NCBI RefSeq assembly: GCF_014652455.1
Contig: NZ_BMYV01000001.1
Coordinates: 620,001-684,000, forward strand
Reading direction: 5' to 3'
Length of the DNA stretch: 64,000 nucleotides
Source: Litorimonas cladophorae
Lineage (GTDB): Bacteria; Pseudomonadota; Alphaproteobacteria; Caulobacterales; Maricaulaceae
The notes under the pieces are model-generated. The model saw nothing but the letters and a program-made list of their open reading frames with translations. It made no database searches and had not been told where the DNA came from. Below are positions 1 to 9,154 of this stretch, piece by piece (position 1 is the first letter of the stretch; the number at the start of each line of letters is the position of its first letter). A program made the position numbers and the translations under genes.

Positions 1-233
1 CAACGACGGTAAGCCTCAAGACGCCAGTCTAACAACCACTGCGGCTCATCCTTCTTTTCCGAAATATACCGAACAATGTCTTCGTTCAGGCCTTTGGGCG
101 CGAACTCCTGTTCGATATCGGAATCAAACCCATATTTATATTTGTCAGCTTCGAGTGAACGCACACCTTCAACGGTGCTCTCATCAATACTGTCTTTTAC
201 TTTTACATCTTCGTTCATAGCATCCTCGGTCAT
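1..233 (-). CDS. sufB: SufB, Fe-S cluster assembly scaffold subunit (N-terminal part, runs off the window)
   Basis: Only the first ~77 codons are present; the gene continues beyond position 1. SufB is the core of the SufBCD scaffold that builds Fe-S clusters in the cytoplasm. The visible N-terminus contains the segments VEGVRSLEADKYKYGF, EFAPKGLNEDIVRYIS and EPQWLLDWRLEAYRR, which are characteristic of SufB. The start is ATG at 233 and overlaps the TGA of the upstream cysteine desulfurase in an ATGA (230-233). This implies translational coupling. A second in-frame ATG lies five codons in, at 218. Gene order iscR-cysteine desulfurase-sufB is typical of alphaproteobacterial SUF operons. Confidence 0.93.
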   Translation of the reverse strand, partial: MTEDAMNEDVKVKDSIDESTVEGVRSLEADKYKYGFDSDIEQEFAPKGLNEDIVRYISEKKDEPQWLLDWRLEAYRR

Positions 234-1366
234 GCGGCTTCGCTCTTGGACTTGATACGTCTGATCTTCATCCAGGCGGTGAGGAAATCCTCAACTTCAT
301 TTACATTTGCATTTTCGCCGAAACTGACACGGATCGCCCCTTTGGGCGCCTCCGCAGTTCGGCCCATTGCGCGAATGGCGCGGCTTTCGCCTGTCTTTCC
401 AGATGAGCAAGCTGTACCCGTTGAAACGGATATTCCTTGCAAATCCAATCCCATCATCAACGTCATCGACGACGCATCGGGGACCGCAAAAAATGAGGTA
501 TTGGGCAAGCGCGCTGCCTCTGCCCCAAAGAATACGATGTTGGGCTCGATAGCCGTTAGTTCAGCTTCCAGTCTGTCGCGGCACGATTGCGAATGACCCA
601 AATCCATCAACTTTTCGCAGGCCTTCCCGAACCCGGCTATGCCCGCAACATTATGGGTGCCAGAGCGTCTGCGGCGTTCCTGCCCACCGCCGCTCAGCAA
701 AGGTGCAAATGGCGCATCTGCGGACACATAGAGTGCGCCGACACCTTTAGGGCCGCCAACTTTATGTGCGGATACGGCAAGATAATCAGCCTGAAAGGTC
801 ATCGGGATTTTACCGAAGGCCTGCGTTGCATCGACCAACAACAATCCGCCTGCGGCCTCCACCAAATCAGTGGCCGTTTCGATGTCTTGAATAACGCCAG
901 TCTCGGAATTTGCGGCGACTATGGATACAAATGGACGGCCATCTGCCTGCTCCCAATTTGCGAGGCTATCTTTCAACCAAACCATATCTGTCCGACCTTG
1001 CGCATCGACAGGGATCATCTCCGTGCGCGCACCAAAAATCTCGCAGAAATTCTCAGCTGCATTGATGGTTGCCGGATGATCCATCGGCGAGATCAACAAG
1101 CGCCGGCATCCCGCCTTCAGTCCGGACCAAATCGCCGTGTTGCAGCCTTCCGTGCCGCCGCTCGTGAAAATCAAATCTTGCGAGCAAACGCCCATAGCTA
1201 GACTTACGGTCTCACGCGCGCGGGAAACAATCGCATTGGCTGCCCGACCGTCTGCATGTTGCGCCGACGGATTACCGTCTAAGGCCAACGCCGCCATCAT
1301 TGCCTCAACCACGTCAGGAGAGGTAATCGTTGTCGCATTGTGATCGAGATAAAGGCGCTTCGTCAT
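230..1366 (-). CDS. Cysteine desulfurase (IscS/NifS-type, class V aminotransferase fold)
   Basis: This PLP enzyme of 378 aa takes sulphur from cysteine and supplies it to SUF Fe-S assembly. The start is the ATG at 1366, giving MTKRLYLDHNATT, the usual N-terminus; longer readings add non-conserved residues. The PLP lysine is Lys202 in the segment SAHKVGGPKG, and the catalytic persulfide cysteine is Cys320 in STGTACSSG, with the extended loop of IscS/NifS-type enzymes. The start overlaps the stop of the Rrf2 regulator (ATGA at 1363-1366) and the end overlaps sufB in the same way, so the three genes form a coupled operon. Because it lies in a SUF operon that may also carry a SufS-type enzyme further downstream, I give no symbol. 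Confidence 0.93.
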   Translation of the reverse strand: MTKRLYLDHNATTITSPDVVEAMMAALALDGNPSAQHADGRAANAIVSRARETVSLAMGVCSQDLIFTSGGTEGCNTAIWSGLKAGCRRLLISPMDHPATINAAENFCEIFGARTEMIPVDAQGRTDMVWLKDSLANWEQADGRPFVSIVAANSETGVIQDIETATDLVEAAGGLLLVDATQAFGKIPMTFQADYLAVSAHKVGGPKGVGALYVSADAPFAPLLSGGGQERRRRSGTHNVAGIAGFGKACEKLMDLGHSQSCRDRLEAELTAIEPNIVFFGAEAARLPNTSFFAVPDASSMTLMMGLDLQGISVSTGTACSSGKTGESRAIRAMGRTAEAPKGAIRVSFGENANVNEVEDFLTAWMKIRRIKSKSEAA

Positions 1367-1797
1367 TCGGCTGCCTCCAAAATTGGCAAGCGACCATCGA
1401 CAACATCTTGCACCGAGATCGAAGACAGAAAACCTTCGATATGTGTTTCCAAAGCGCCCCAAAGATCATGGGTCAGACAGCGGTCCGTGCGACCCGTGCA
1501 GGCAATTTTGCTCTCTGGTGTGCAACCATGGGCTTTTGGCGCCGCATCAACGGCGCGGATGACACCATCTAGGGAAATCAAATGTGCTGATCTAGCAAGG
1601 GAATACCCGCCCTGCGCGCCCCGGACCGATTCCACGTAGCCCGCCTTCCGCAATTTGGCGAAAATTTGCTCTAAGAAAGTTACGGAAATGGCTTGCCGCG
1701 CGCCAATCGCAGAGAGCGACTCGCACGCGCCCTCGCCCTGTGCAGCCAAGTCAGCCACAGCCATAACCGCGTATCGTCCTTTAGCCGTTAGTTTCAC
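1363..1797 (-). CDS. iscR: Rrf2-family Fe-S cluster regulator, IscR-like
   Basis: This is a 144-aa Rrf2 winged-helix regulator. The N-terminus MKLTAKGRYAVMAVADLA and the recognition region SVTFLEQIFAKLRKAGYVESVRGAQGGY are classic for the family. Three cysteines, Cys92, Cys100 and Cys107, are followed by His110 (CLTH), matching the [2Fe-2S] ligand set of IscR, although the spacings are longer than in E. coli. The start is GTG at 1797. A GGGAG lies about 13 bases upstream, so the RBS spacing is long. It is the first gene of the SUF operon and has an IscR-type operator upstream at 1912-1928, which points to Fe-S dependent autoregulation. RirA is another Rrf2 possibility, but the cysteine/histidine set and gene order favour IscR. 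Confidence 0.88.
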   Translation of the reverse strand: MKLTAKGRYAVMAVADLAAQGEGACESLSAIGARQAISVTFLEQIFAKLRKAGYVESVRGAQGGYSLARSAHLISLDGVIRAVDAAPKAHGCTPESKIACTGRTDRCLTHDLWGALETHIEGFLSSISVQDVVDGRLPILEAAE

Positions 1798-1911
1798 AGC
1801 GCGACTTTTACTCCCAATTCCCTACATAACGTGCAGGTTTCGTTGGATTTTTGCGCAGGCTCTTGATAGAGCGCGCACGAAATCCAAATCATCAGGCGGG
1901 AGGTAGTTATT

Positions 1912-1928
1912 CCGACTGATTTAGTCAA
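1912..1928 (-). promoter_or_regulatory. IscR type-1 operator in the SUF operon promoter
   Basis: Read on the minus strand the site is TTGACTAAATCAGTCGG. It fits the core of the published IscR type-1 consensus (YYGACT-R-WWW-Y-AGTC-RR) at every position. It lies about 115 bases upstream of the iscR GTG, in the only intergenic gap of the operon, and its TTGACT could also serve as a -35 element. That arrangement would let [2Fe-2S]-IscR block its own promoter. The match is seen directly; the regulatory effect is inferred. Confidence 0.8.
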
Positions 1929-1985
1929 GATTGAAATGCCGCATAAATCTGCGGCAAACTCGACCCAAAGTAAAAGGCTGCAGTT

Positions 1986-2666
1986 ATGCCAGAAGTGATT
2001 TTTAACGGCCCCGAAGGCCGTCTTGAAGGCCGTTATCATCCATCTGATGATCCGCAAGCCCCCTGCGCGCTAATCCTTCCTCCGCATCCTAAAGCCGGTG
2101 GACACATGGATCATCGCATTCCAGTTGCGATGTATGAGCAATATAAGCGCCGTGGGTTCTCAGTCCTACGTTTTAACTTCCGTGGCGTTGGGCGTTCAAT
2201 GGGTGTCTACGACAATGGGCAGGGCGAATTGCAAGATGCAGCCTATGCGTTGGATTACATGCAAAGCTTCAACCAGAACGCCCCGTTCAGCTGGGTATCT
2301 GGCTACAGCTTCGGCGCTTGGATTGGGATGCAGCTTTTAATGCGCCGACCTGAAATCGCTGGCTTTATTTCAATGAGCCTCCCGACAAACACATATGATT
2401 TCGCATTCCTCGCACCCTGCCCAGCTTCTGGTCTGGTAACCTATGGCAGTGAAGATCCAATCGTTCCGGCAGATGATGTTGATCGTGTTGTCTCCAAAAT
2501 TCGCGTTCAAAAGGGTCATGAGATTGACACCGTGCGTATCGAAGGCGCGGATCACTTCTATTCGAACCACCTCGAACTCGCGATGGACGTGATCGAAGAT
2601 TATCTCGATGATACGCTTGACCCACGTTATTCGCCGCCGCGTGAGCAAAAATTACTCGAAGGCTAA
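1986..2666 (+). CDS. Alpha/beta hydrolase (COG2945-like)
   Basis: This cytoplasmic alpha/beta hydrolase of 226 aa has no signal peptide. The nucleophile elbow is GYSFG with Ser108. The likely acid is Asp157 in GSEDPIVP, and the likely base is His190 in GADHFYSN, in the correct order. The segment LPPHPKAGGHMDHR near residues 31-43 and NFRGVGRS (64-71) are typical of the COG2945 group, whose substrate is unknown. It runs divergently from iscR and converges on anmK, with which its stop codon overlaps by two bases. Confidence 0.85.
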   Translation: MPEVIFNGPEGRLEGRYHPSDDPQAPCALILPPHPKAGGHMDHRIPVAMYEQYKRRGFSVLRFNFRGVGRSMGVYDNGQGELQDAAYALDYMQSFNQNAPFSWVSGYSFGAWIGMQLLMRRPEIAGFISMSLPTNTYDFAFLAPCPASGLVTYGSEDPIVPADDVDRVVSKIRVQKGHEIDTVRIEGADHFYSNHLELAMDVIEDYLDDTLDPRYSPPREQKLLEG

Positions 2667-3760
2667 GCCTTCGGATAAATAATTCGCCCGCCCGTCTTTG
2701 GGGCGGGTGCGCCCGTGGTTGACGGGAAACTGATCGGTAGATTTTTAAGTGACCGAACGGCGAGATATGCAAAGGCTTGGGCCTCTAACATATCACCATC
2801 CCATCCAACATCCTCTGCTCGAATAACCTCTGCATCCGTGTGAATATCAAGCATCGTCACAATGGCAGGGTTCCTGCGTCCGCCGCCACAAACGATAACC
2901 CGATCGACGTTTCCAGCTTCAAGAACGGTAGCGATTGATTGAGCGCAGAATGCCGCAAGCGTCGCTGCGCCGTCTTCAAGTGAATATCCTTGCAAATCGT
3001 CTAACACATCAAAATCATATCGGTCTGCGCTACGGGGAATAGGTCGCGCGAAGAAACTCTGCTCAAGCCATTGATTTATCATAGCATGATCAACGACACC
3101 TTCGAACGATAGCAGGCCATCGCGGTCGAATGACCCCGCACTATTCGATACGATCCAACTGTCCAAAGGACCATTCCCTGGTCCGCAATCGGTGGCCCAT
3201 TGCAATTGGCCATCTTCAATTAAGCTGACATTAGAAACCCCACCGATATTAAGAACGGCATTCCTACCGGAAAGCCCTGAATATCGACACAACGCTTCAT
3301 GATAGATGGGCGCGAGCGGTGCACCTTGTCCACCAGCGGATACATCGGCGGTGCGGAAATCATAGACGACAGGCACGCCCAGTTCATCTGCGAGTGTTCT
3401 CCCCCGTCCCAATTGCAAAGTCTGTCCATCTTGGCTGTTTAGGGGTGGGTGGTGGAGGATCGTCTGTCCATGATAGCCAATGATATCGGCAGTAAGCGCG
3501 CCAATCGCATCAACATGAACACGGTCAACGACATCTTCAGCGCGCGCAAAGCTATTTGGCGGCGGACCCGCAAATCCCCAATCAAGTGCGTCTTGGGTCG
3601 CGGCTTGCAATATAGTCTTGTCGTCTTTGGAAAAATTGCTCTCTGCGGTGTCGCCAAAACCGAAAATCTCAAAGCCATCTGTTTCAATAATAGCCACATC
3701 TACGCCGTCGAGCGATGTACCGCTCATCAGGCCAAGTGCGATGTATCTGTCTTTATCCAT
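2663..3760 (-). CDS. anmK: Anhydro-N-acetylmuramic acid kinase
   Basis: AnmK phosphorylates 1,6-anhydro-MurNAc from cell-wall turnover and opens it to MurNAc-6-phosphate, in the cytoplasm. The protein has 365 aa. The N-terminal ATP-binding signature GLMSGTSLDGVD (residues 9-20) is diagnostic. YHGQTILHHPP, the NIGGVSN segment, CGPGNGPLDSW and the C-terminal CGGGRRNPAIV are all present. The start at 3760 gives MDKDRYIALGLMSGTS; an upstream extension is possible but not conserved. It is divergent from tyrS with a 46-base gap, so both promoters must be compact. A tyrS-anmK neighbourhood is common in proteobacteria. Confidence 0.95.
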   Translation of the reverse strand: MDKDRYIALGLMSGTSLDGVDVAIIETDGFEIFGFGDTAESNFSKDDKTILQAATQDALDWGFAGPPPNSFARAEDVVDRVHVDAIGALTADIIGYHGQTILHHPPLNSQDGQTLQLGRGRTLADELGVPVVYDFRTADVSAGGQGAPLAPIYHEALCRYSGLSGRNAVLNIGGVSNVSLIEDGQLQWATDCGPGNGPLDSWIVSNSAGSFDRDGLLSFEGVVDHAMINQWLEQSFFARPIPRSADRYDFDVLDDLQGYSLEDGAATLAAFCAQSIATVLEAGNVDRVIVCGGGRRNPAIVTMLDIHTDAEVIRAEDVGWDGDMLEAQAFAYLAVRSLKNLPISFPSTTGAPAPKTGGRIIYPKA

Positions 3761-3806
3761 AGGATAGGCTTTGACACGACTCTCCCGCTCGTTAGAAGCC
3801 GAAAAT

Positions 3807-5078
3807 ATGACCAATTACGCTTCCAAATTCATGCAAACCCTCGTCGGGCGCGGTTTCCTTTATCAATGTACGGATGAGGCTGGCTTGGACAAGCTGGCTG
3901 CGACGAATAAATTGACGGGATATATCGGCTTCGATTGTACGGCACCCAGCCTGCATGTCGGCTCTCTTGTCCAAATCATGATGCTGCGTCATCTTCAGCA
4001 AAGTGGTGGCACACCCATCGTGTTGCTCGGCGGTGGCACCACAAAAATCGGCGACCCGTCTGGTAAAGACAAGTCCCGCCAGATGCTGACGCAAGAGCAG
4101 ATCGACGCCAACAAAGCTGGCATTCGCCGTGTCTTCGCGCAGTTCCTGTCCTTTGAGGGCGAGAATGCAGCAATCATGGTCGATAATGATGACTGGCTAG
4201 CAAAGCTTGGGTATTTAGAATTTCTGCGCCTCGTCGGAACGGAATTTACGATCAACCGCATGGTCACAATGGAAACTGTCAAACGCCGCTTGGAAAATGA
4301 GCAGCCGATGACCTTCCTCGAATTCAACTACCCACTTCTTCAAAGCTACGACTTTGTTGAGTTATTCCGACGTCATAATTGTCGGCTTCAACTTGGTGGT
4401 TCCGACCAATGGGGCAATATCACGACCGGAGTTGATCTGACGCGTCGTTTAGAAGGCGGCGAGTGTTATGGCTTCACGACGCCCCTCATCACTACGGCGT
4501 CTGGCGGTAAGATGGGCAAAACGGCCGATGGCGCCGTCTGGCTGAACGGCGATCCGTCGCTCGGCGAAAACTTCACGCGTAGCCCTTACGAATACTGGCA
4601 GTTTTGGAGAAACACCGAAGATGCCGATGTCGGAAAGTTCCTGCGCCTCTTCACCGATCTGACAGAGGATGAGGTCTTGAACCTTGAGGCGCTTAAAGGT
4701 GCGGACATCAACAAAGCAAAGATTGCGCTCGCAAATGCTGCGACGGCCCTGCTCCACGGTGAAGCCGCTGCGAAGGCGTCAGAATCTACGGCTCAGCAGA
4801 CTTTTGTGTCAGGTCAAACTGCGGCAGGACTGCCTTCGGTAGATGTCACAAAAGCTGAACTTGAAGCTATGGGAATTCTGACAGCGGCCACGACTGTTGG
4901 GCTAGCGGGTTCCAACGGAGAAGCACGTCGTCATATCAAGCAGGGCGCGTTAAAGCTGAACGATGTGAAAATAGACTCTCACGAATTATCGCTTTCAGCA
5001 TCCGACATCATTGACGGTGTTGTAAAAATTTCCGTCGGCAAAAAGAAACATGCACTTCTGAAGGTAACTGACGCTTAA
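3807..5078 (+). CDS. tyrS: Tyrosyl-tRNA synthetase
   Basis: This class I aminoacyl-tRNA synthetase charges tRNA-Tyr and has 423 aa, the normal length. The HIGH motif appears as HVGSL at residue 50. The KMSKS loop is KMGKT at about 235-239, within GGKMGKTADGAVWL. The tyrosine-binding segment LLQSYDFVELF and QLGGSDQWGNITTG are intact. A C-terminal S4-like domain carries GSNGEARRHIKQGALKLND. The start at 3807 gives MTNYASKFMQTLVGRGF. It converges on the AsmA-like gene with a 13-base gap and no visible terminator. Confidence 0.97.
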   Translation: MTNYASKFMQTLVGRGFLYQCTDEAGLDKLAATNKLTGYIGFDCTAPSLHVGSLVQIMMLRHLQQSGGTPIVLLGGGTTKIGDPSGKDKSRQMLTQEQIDANKAGIRRVFAQFLSFEGENAAIMVDNDDWLAKLGYLEFLRLVGTEFTINRMVTMETVKRRLENEQPMTFLEFNYPLLQSYDFVELFRRHNCRLQLGGSDQWGNITTGVDLTRRLEGGECYGFTTPLITTASGGKMGKTADGAVWLNGDPSLGENFTRSPYEYWQFWRNTEDADVGKFLRLFTDLTEDEVLNLEALKGADINKAKIALANAATALLHGEAAAKASESTAQQTFVSGQTAAGLPSVDVTKAELEAMGILTAATTVGLAGSNGEARRHIKQGALKLNDVKIDSHELSLSASDIIDGVVKISVGKKKHALLKVTDA

Positions 5079-5091
5079 ATACCGTCTGTTT

Positions 5092-8000
5092 CTAAGGATC
5101 AGGCGACGGTTCAGTCTCTGTTTCCGATGGCTTAGGCGCAATATCTTCGATCTTGCGTTTAAGCTCTTCGTCGACATCTGTTCGGTCGCGCTTAAAGATC
5201 TGCCGCAGAAAGCCTGGCGTGAGCGCGGATAGCGGATTTACTGCGATCTGGGTTTGCTCAAATGGCCCGCTCACCGTGTAGGTCAGCGCGAATAATCCAC
5301 CATCCTTCTCTTGCACAAAAATGTCGCCTAAGATCGGAATGTCGCCCAAAATAGAGTTCGCCGTATAGGCTGGCACAATTGTGCCATCGAAATCGAGCAC
5401 CCTTAGTTTTAGATCAATATCGCCGTCCCCTGTCATTCCCAATGCGGGGCCGTAAAGACGGGCGTCTCGGATCGCAATGTCGTCCCCGAGGATAGTGAAG
5501 GGTATTCTGAATTGATCAAACTGCATACTTCCACTCGAAAGCGTGTCGGCCAGGCCTGTGAGTGACGCAAGAGACAGCAACTGCGCGAGTGCGGGAGCTT
5601 CTTTAAGTTTGAAGTCCCGCATCTGGGCCTCGCCGACAAAGGCGCCAACTTCGCCAGCTGGCGGCAGAGTTGCGTTCAATCGGAGCTCCCCACCCGACGT
5701 GTTCGACAGAGCGAGAAACGCGTTGATGGCATTGGAGGCATCAGGAACGCGAGCTTGCAATTCTCGGGTTGTATCTTCCAGCGTTTCAAGACGAACGGAT
5801 AGATCTGCCCCACCAGAGCGACCCGTCAATTGCGCGGCATCAATAACGTCCCCCGTATGAGAAAACAGTAACTCCGCATCCGTGACGGTATACTCAGGAT
5901 CGAGAAAAAGCGTTTCGAACTTCCCCGTCAGAAGCAACGGGACGTCTAACGTCGATTGCCGCTCCTGAAATAGGTCTTGTGTCCAGGGGCTTAAGTCGAG
6001 CCAAGGTCCGCTCATGGACAAATCGAGACGCCCGTTGGAAGTATCGGGTACAAGACCTAATTCCCCTTTGATCAGACCTGCAATTTCGACTTCGCTCAAT
6101 TGCAGAGATCTCAGTCGGAAATCAGGTTCAATTTCAATACGCCCCCCGACTGAAATACCAGTACCAGACAAGCGCGCCTTGTCGACTGTGATGCTGCCGT
6201 CGTCTCGGCGGTTCACAGCGCCATTCAAGTTGGCGGCTTCGCCAGCCGGTTTCATCCAAATGCGTTCTAACGAAAGCGCAGAATTTGTGAGATCAACATT
6301 AAGGGTCGCGTCCGTGACATTTAGGCCTCGCCCCTCTGCTTCGACAGCCACGTCGGCGGTTCCATCAAACCAGCCCCGAGACGCAACACCTAGTCCATCC
6401 AATTCGTCAGACCCAATTCTTCCAGAAAGGCTATATTGGGTGGGTGGACTGTTCTCGCCAAAGGTTTCTCGCCATTGCATGTCTGCGCGCCAAGGACCGA
6501 TATCAACAGGTCCAGATAAGAGCATTCTGTCTCGATTGACATCAAGCTTTATGTCTCCATTTTTGACATCGAAACGACCAAATGAGAATGGCGCGGAGGC
6601 CTCTGTAAAGTCACCATTGACCTGATAAGAAATTCTTTCGGCAGGGAAAAACTCTAATAATGGCCGCGTCACTTGTAACTGAACCTCGCCTCGACCCGTT
6701 AAATTTTTTGGATCAACGCCATATCGGGTCGCAAACCGAAATGGGTCATTATCGGCAATGGCCAACATTTCGGCGACCTCACCGCTACCCTCGACAGTGA
6801 CGATCAGGTCTCCTCCGCGTGGAACCAGCTGCGGAATCTCTACGAGTCCACCCGTGAGTGAGAGTCCGAGCAAGCGGCCGCTATCCATCGTGACTTCCAG
6901 CTGATTTCCGCGAATGGAGCCTTGGCCAATAAGTTGATCCGCTTCGGGCATCGTCTCCATGAATTTTAGGACAACCTCACGTCCGCCAAATTGCACCTGC
7001 AGACGATCGGGCGTGAGAACCGGGTTTTCAAAGAAATCCGCATCGAGGTTCACATCAATATCGAGTTTATCGATTTCAGCCGCCAATATTGAACGTTCTA
7101 GCCATCGTCTCGCCCCGCCAATGGCGTCTATTGGCCAGAGCGTTATGAACTCCTGAGGTGAAATCGCCCCAGACATGTTTGATTTCAAAACGAGACGCCG
7201 AAGTTCATCACCGTCACCGAATGCAAAATCAGCTGTAAACTCATGTTTTGATTGGAAAAACCCAAGTTCGCCCTGATCGATATTTAAAACTCGTCCGTCC
7301 ATGTCCGCTTGTCCGCGCAACTTGACCTGATTTAAGGTCAATGGAGTTGCGAAAGTAGGCGTAATATCCACAGTAAATTTTGGAAATGTCAGATCGAAGA
7401 TCGGCGAGGTATTTGGGTCCCCATCGCTTAGGTTTCCCAATTCGGTCAGGAAGCCTGAGCTTTGAAAAGTAAGTCTTGGCGACGTGAGGGCTAGCTTCTC
7501 AATTTGCATGCGTTCAGCGCCTGGTTCCAGCGTACCCAAGGCACTTAAACCCTGAATTTTATAGGTCGCAGGCGGAGTACTTCTAAGGCCAACGATATCA
7601 CCAGCACCAACGGTCAAATTGACCTTAGCGGATCGTAAGCCTTCACGCCTGGAAAAGTCGATATCTGCTTTTAGGTCCAGCGGCGCAGCGACGCCTTGCA
7701 ATTCCCAAAATCGGCCCTTTTTTGGGGCAATTTCGTCTAAACGCGCCTGAGTGACGGTGACAGCAAGTTTGATCTCGCTCAGATCGGTTTTAGCGATCGT
7801 ATCAATCAAAAATGGCGCGGGGCGGGTCGGTTGATCTATAGCCCCTTTCGCCGATAATATAACGCTTCCATCGCCCGAAAAAGAAGCCGTCAATTGTTCG
7901 ACGTCAGCCTTCAGGTCGACATCTGACACGGCATTTCGCACATACACAGATGCGTCCGATATTTGCACAAACTGAATGAAATCGAGCGGAAGCGGAGAGC

Positions 8001-8586
8001 CTCGCTGCATCGTTTCATCATTTCGGTAGGATGGCCCGACACTCCCCACTGTTTCCGGAGGACCCAAGCCGATGATAACGCCGCCTGCCTCATCCTCGAC
8101 ATAACTGACAACGCCGCCTTTGATCTGGGCGCTGATGAACCTCGGACGCCAAGACATTTGTTCGTTTTGAGCCACTGTGGTCTTGATGAGCTCAAACTTT
8201 TCCAGAATTCGTCCGTCGTCGTCAAAAATCGCCGCGTCCTCTACGGTCACGACCAAATGGTTACCGGCCGGTAGCCAAGCGAGGTCCAAACGCCCAAATT
8301 CAGCGCTTTGTCCGTCAAAAGCATCGGCGAACCAGATCTTAAGATTCGGACGCAACATCGTCAGATCGGTAGACTGTCGATCTAAGACTGACCCTGCGAT
8401 CCAAAGCAACAAGATACCAAGGCCCAATACAACCGCCGTGAACTCTCCACCGAGTCGGAAAATTCGGTAAAATACGGCGCCTATAATTCGGCGAATACGA
8501 GTTCCAGTCTTGGAATACCACACGTCGCGTAATCCCCGCGTAGGGGTTGCCGCTAACTCTTCAGACGTGTTTAATGATGAGCTCAT
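5092..8586 (-). CDS. Large AsmA-like/DUF3971 envelope protein
   Basis: The protein has 1164 aa, with one transmembrane segment near residues 46-68 (FTAVVLGLGILLLWIAGSVL) after a basic cytoplasmic tail. A very long beta-rich region follows and is presumably periplasmic. The C-terminus contains VNPLSALTPGFLRQIF, typical of alphaproteobacterial AsmA-like C-terminal (DUF3971) proteins. The related AsmA/TamB/YhdP proteins are thought to bridge the periplasm and move phospholipids to the outer membrane; that role here is inference. The start at 8586 is preceded by GGAG at 8-base spacing; an upstream in-frame start at 8634 lacks support. The C-terminal tail is acidic and proline-rich. It is divergent from bcp. 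Confidence 0.82.
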   Translation of the reverse strand: MSSSLNTSEELAATPTRGLRDVWYSKTGTRIRRIIGAVFYRIFRLGGEFTAVVLGLGILLLWIAGSVLDRQSTDLTMLRPNLKIWFADAFDGQSAEFGRLDLAWLPAGNHLVVTVEDAAIFDDDGRILEKFELIKTTVAQNEQMSWRPRFISAQIKGGVVSYVEDEAGGVIIGLGPPETVGSVGPSYRNDETMQRGSPLPLDFIQFVQISDASVYVRNAVSDVDLKADVEQLTASFSGDGSVILSAKGAIDQPTRPAPFLIDTIAKTDLSEIKLAVTVTQARLDEIAPKKGRFWELQGVAAPLDLKADIDFSRREGLRSAKVNLTVGAGDIVGLRSTPPATYKIQGLSALGTLEPGAERMQIEKLALTSPRLTFQSSGFLTELGNLSDGDPNTSPIFDLTFPKFTVDITPTFATPLTLNQVKLRGQADMDGRVLNIDQGELGFFQSKHEFTADFAFGDGDELRRLVLKSNMSGAISPQEFITLWPIDAIGGARRWLERSILAAEIDKLDIDVNLDADFFENPVLTPDRLQVQFGGREVVLKFMETMPEADQLIGQGSIRGNQLEVTMDSGRLLGLSLTGGLVEIPQLVPRGGDLIVTVEGSGEVAEMLAIADNDPFRFATRYGVDPKNLTGRGEVQLQVTRPLLEFFPAERISYQVNGDFTEASAPFSFGRFDVKNGDIKLDVNRDRMLLSGPVDIGPWRADMQWRETFGENSPPTQYSLSGRIGSDELDGLGVASRGWFDGTADVAVEAEGRGLNVTDATLNVDLTNSALSLERIWMKPAGEAANLNGAVNRRDDGSITVDKARLSGTGISVGGRIEIEPDFRLRSLQLSEVEIAGLIKGELGLVPDTSNGRLDLSMSGPWLDLSPWTQDLFQERQSTLDVPLLLTGKFETLFLDPEYTVTDAELLFSHTGDVIDAAQLTGRSGGADLSVRLETLEDTTRELQARVPDASNAINAFLALSNTSGGELRLNATLPPAGEVGAFVGEAQMRDFKLKEAPALAQLLSLASLTGLADTLSSGSMQFDQFRIPFTILGDDIAIRDARLYGPALGMTGDGDIDLKLRVLDFDGTIVPAYTANSILGDIPILGDIFVQEKDGGLFALTYTVSGPFEQTQIAVNPLSALTPGFLRQIFKRDRTDVDEELKRKIEDIAPKPSETETEPSPDP

Positions 8587-8664
8587 AATCTGGGCTCCGC
8601 CTATAGGCTCAATGCTTATAAATCCATATAGCACACTGATTAACTTGCAGAGAGATTAAAACCG

Positions 8665-9153
8665 ATGCCAACAAAACTTACAGATTTGAAAGCGGGTCAA
8701 TCCGCCCCGGATTTCTCGATGGATGTCACTGGCATGGATGAGCCTGCGACACTCAGCACATATTCTGGTCGCTATTTGGTTTTATATTTTTACCCAAAAG
8801 ACGACACGCCAGGGTGTACAACAGAAGCCCTTGGTTTCACGGCTCATAAAGCGGTTTTCGCAAGCTTAAATGCAGATATATTGGGCGTATCGCGCGACAC
8901 GATTGAGAAACACAACAAGTTCATTGCAAAGAAAGACCTCGGAATTGCTTTGGGTTCTGACCACACCGGCGATGTGACCGACGCGTATGGTGTTTGGGTT
9001 GAGAAGAGCATGTACGGAAAAACCTATATGGGAATACAGCGGGCGACATTTTTGATCGGCCCTGACGGTACGATTGTAGAAGTCTGGCCGAAAGTTCGGG
9101 TCAAAGGACACGTCGAAGACGTCCTCGCGCGTTTACAAGCCATCTCCGCTTAA
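8665..9153 (+). CDS. bcp: Peroxiredoxin, Bcp/PrxQ type
   Basis: This 162-aa thiol peroxidase reduces hydroperoxides using thioredoxin or similar. The fold is shown by the segment PDFSMDV, by YFYPKDDTPGCT with peroxidatic Cys51, and by the conserved GVSRDTIEKHNKF region. The second cysteine usual in many Bcp proteins, five residues later, is replaced (position 56 is Leu), and no other cysteine occurs, so it should work as a 1-Cys enzyme. The following DUF455 gene starts two bases after its stop. Confidence 0.94.
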   Translation: MPTKLTDLKAGQSAPDFSMDVTGMDEPATLSTYSGRYLVLYFYPKDDTPGCTTEALGFTAHKAVFASLNADILGVSRDTIEKHNKFIAKKDLGIALGSDHTGDVTDAYGVWVEKSMYGKTYMGIQRATFLIGPDGTIVEVWPKVRVKGHVEDVLARLQAISA

Positions 9154-9154
9154 A

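Noticed and set aside
1794-2057. An 87-codon reading frame on the minus strand between iscR and the hydrolase
   Set aside because: It runs across the IscR operator and the start of the hydrolase gene and has no recognisable features.
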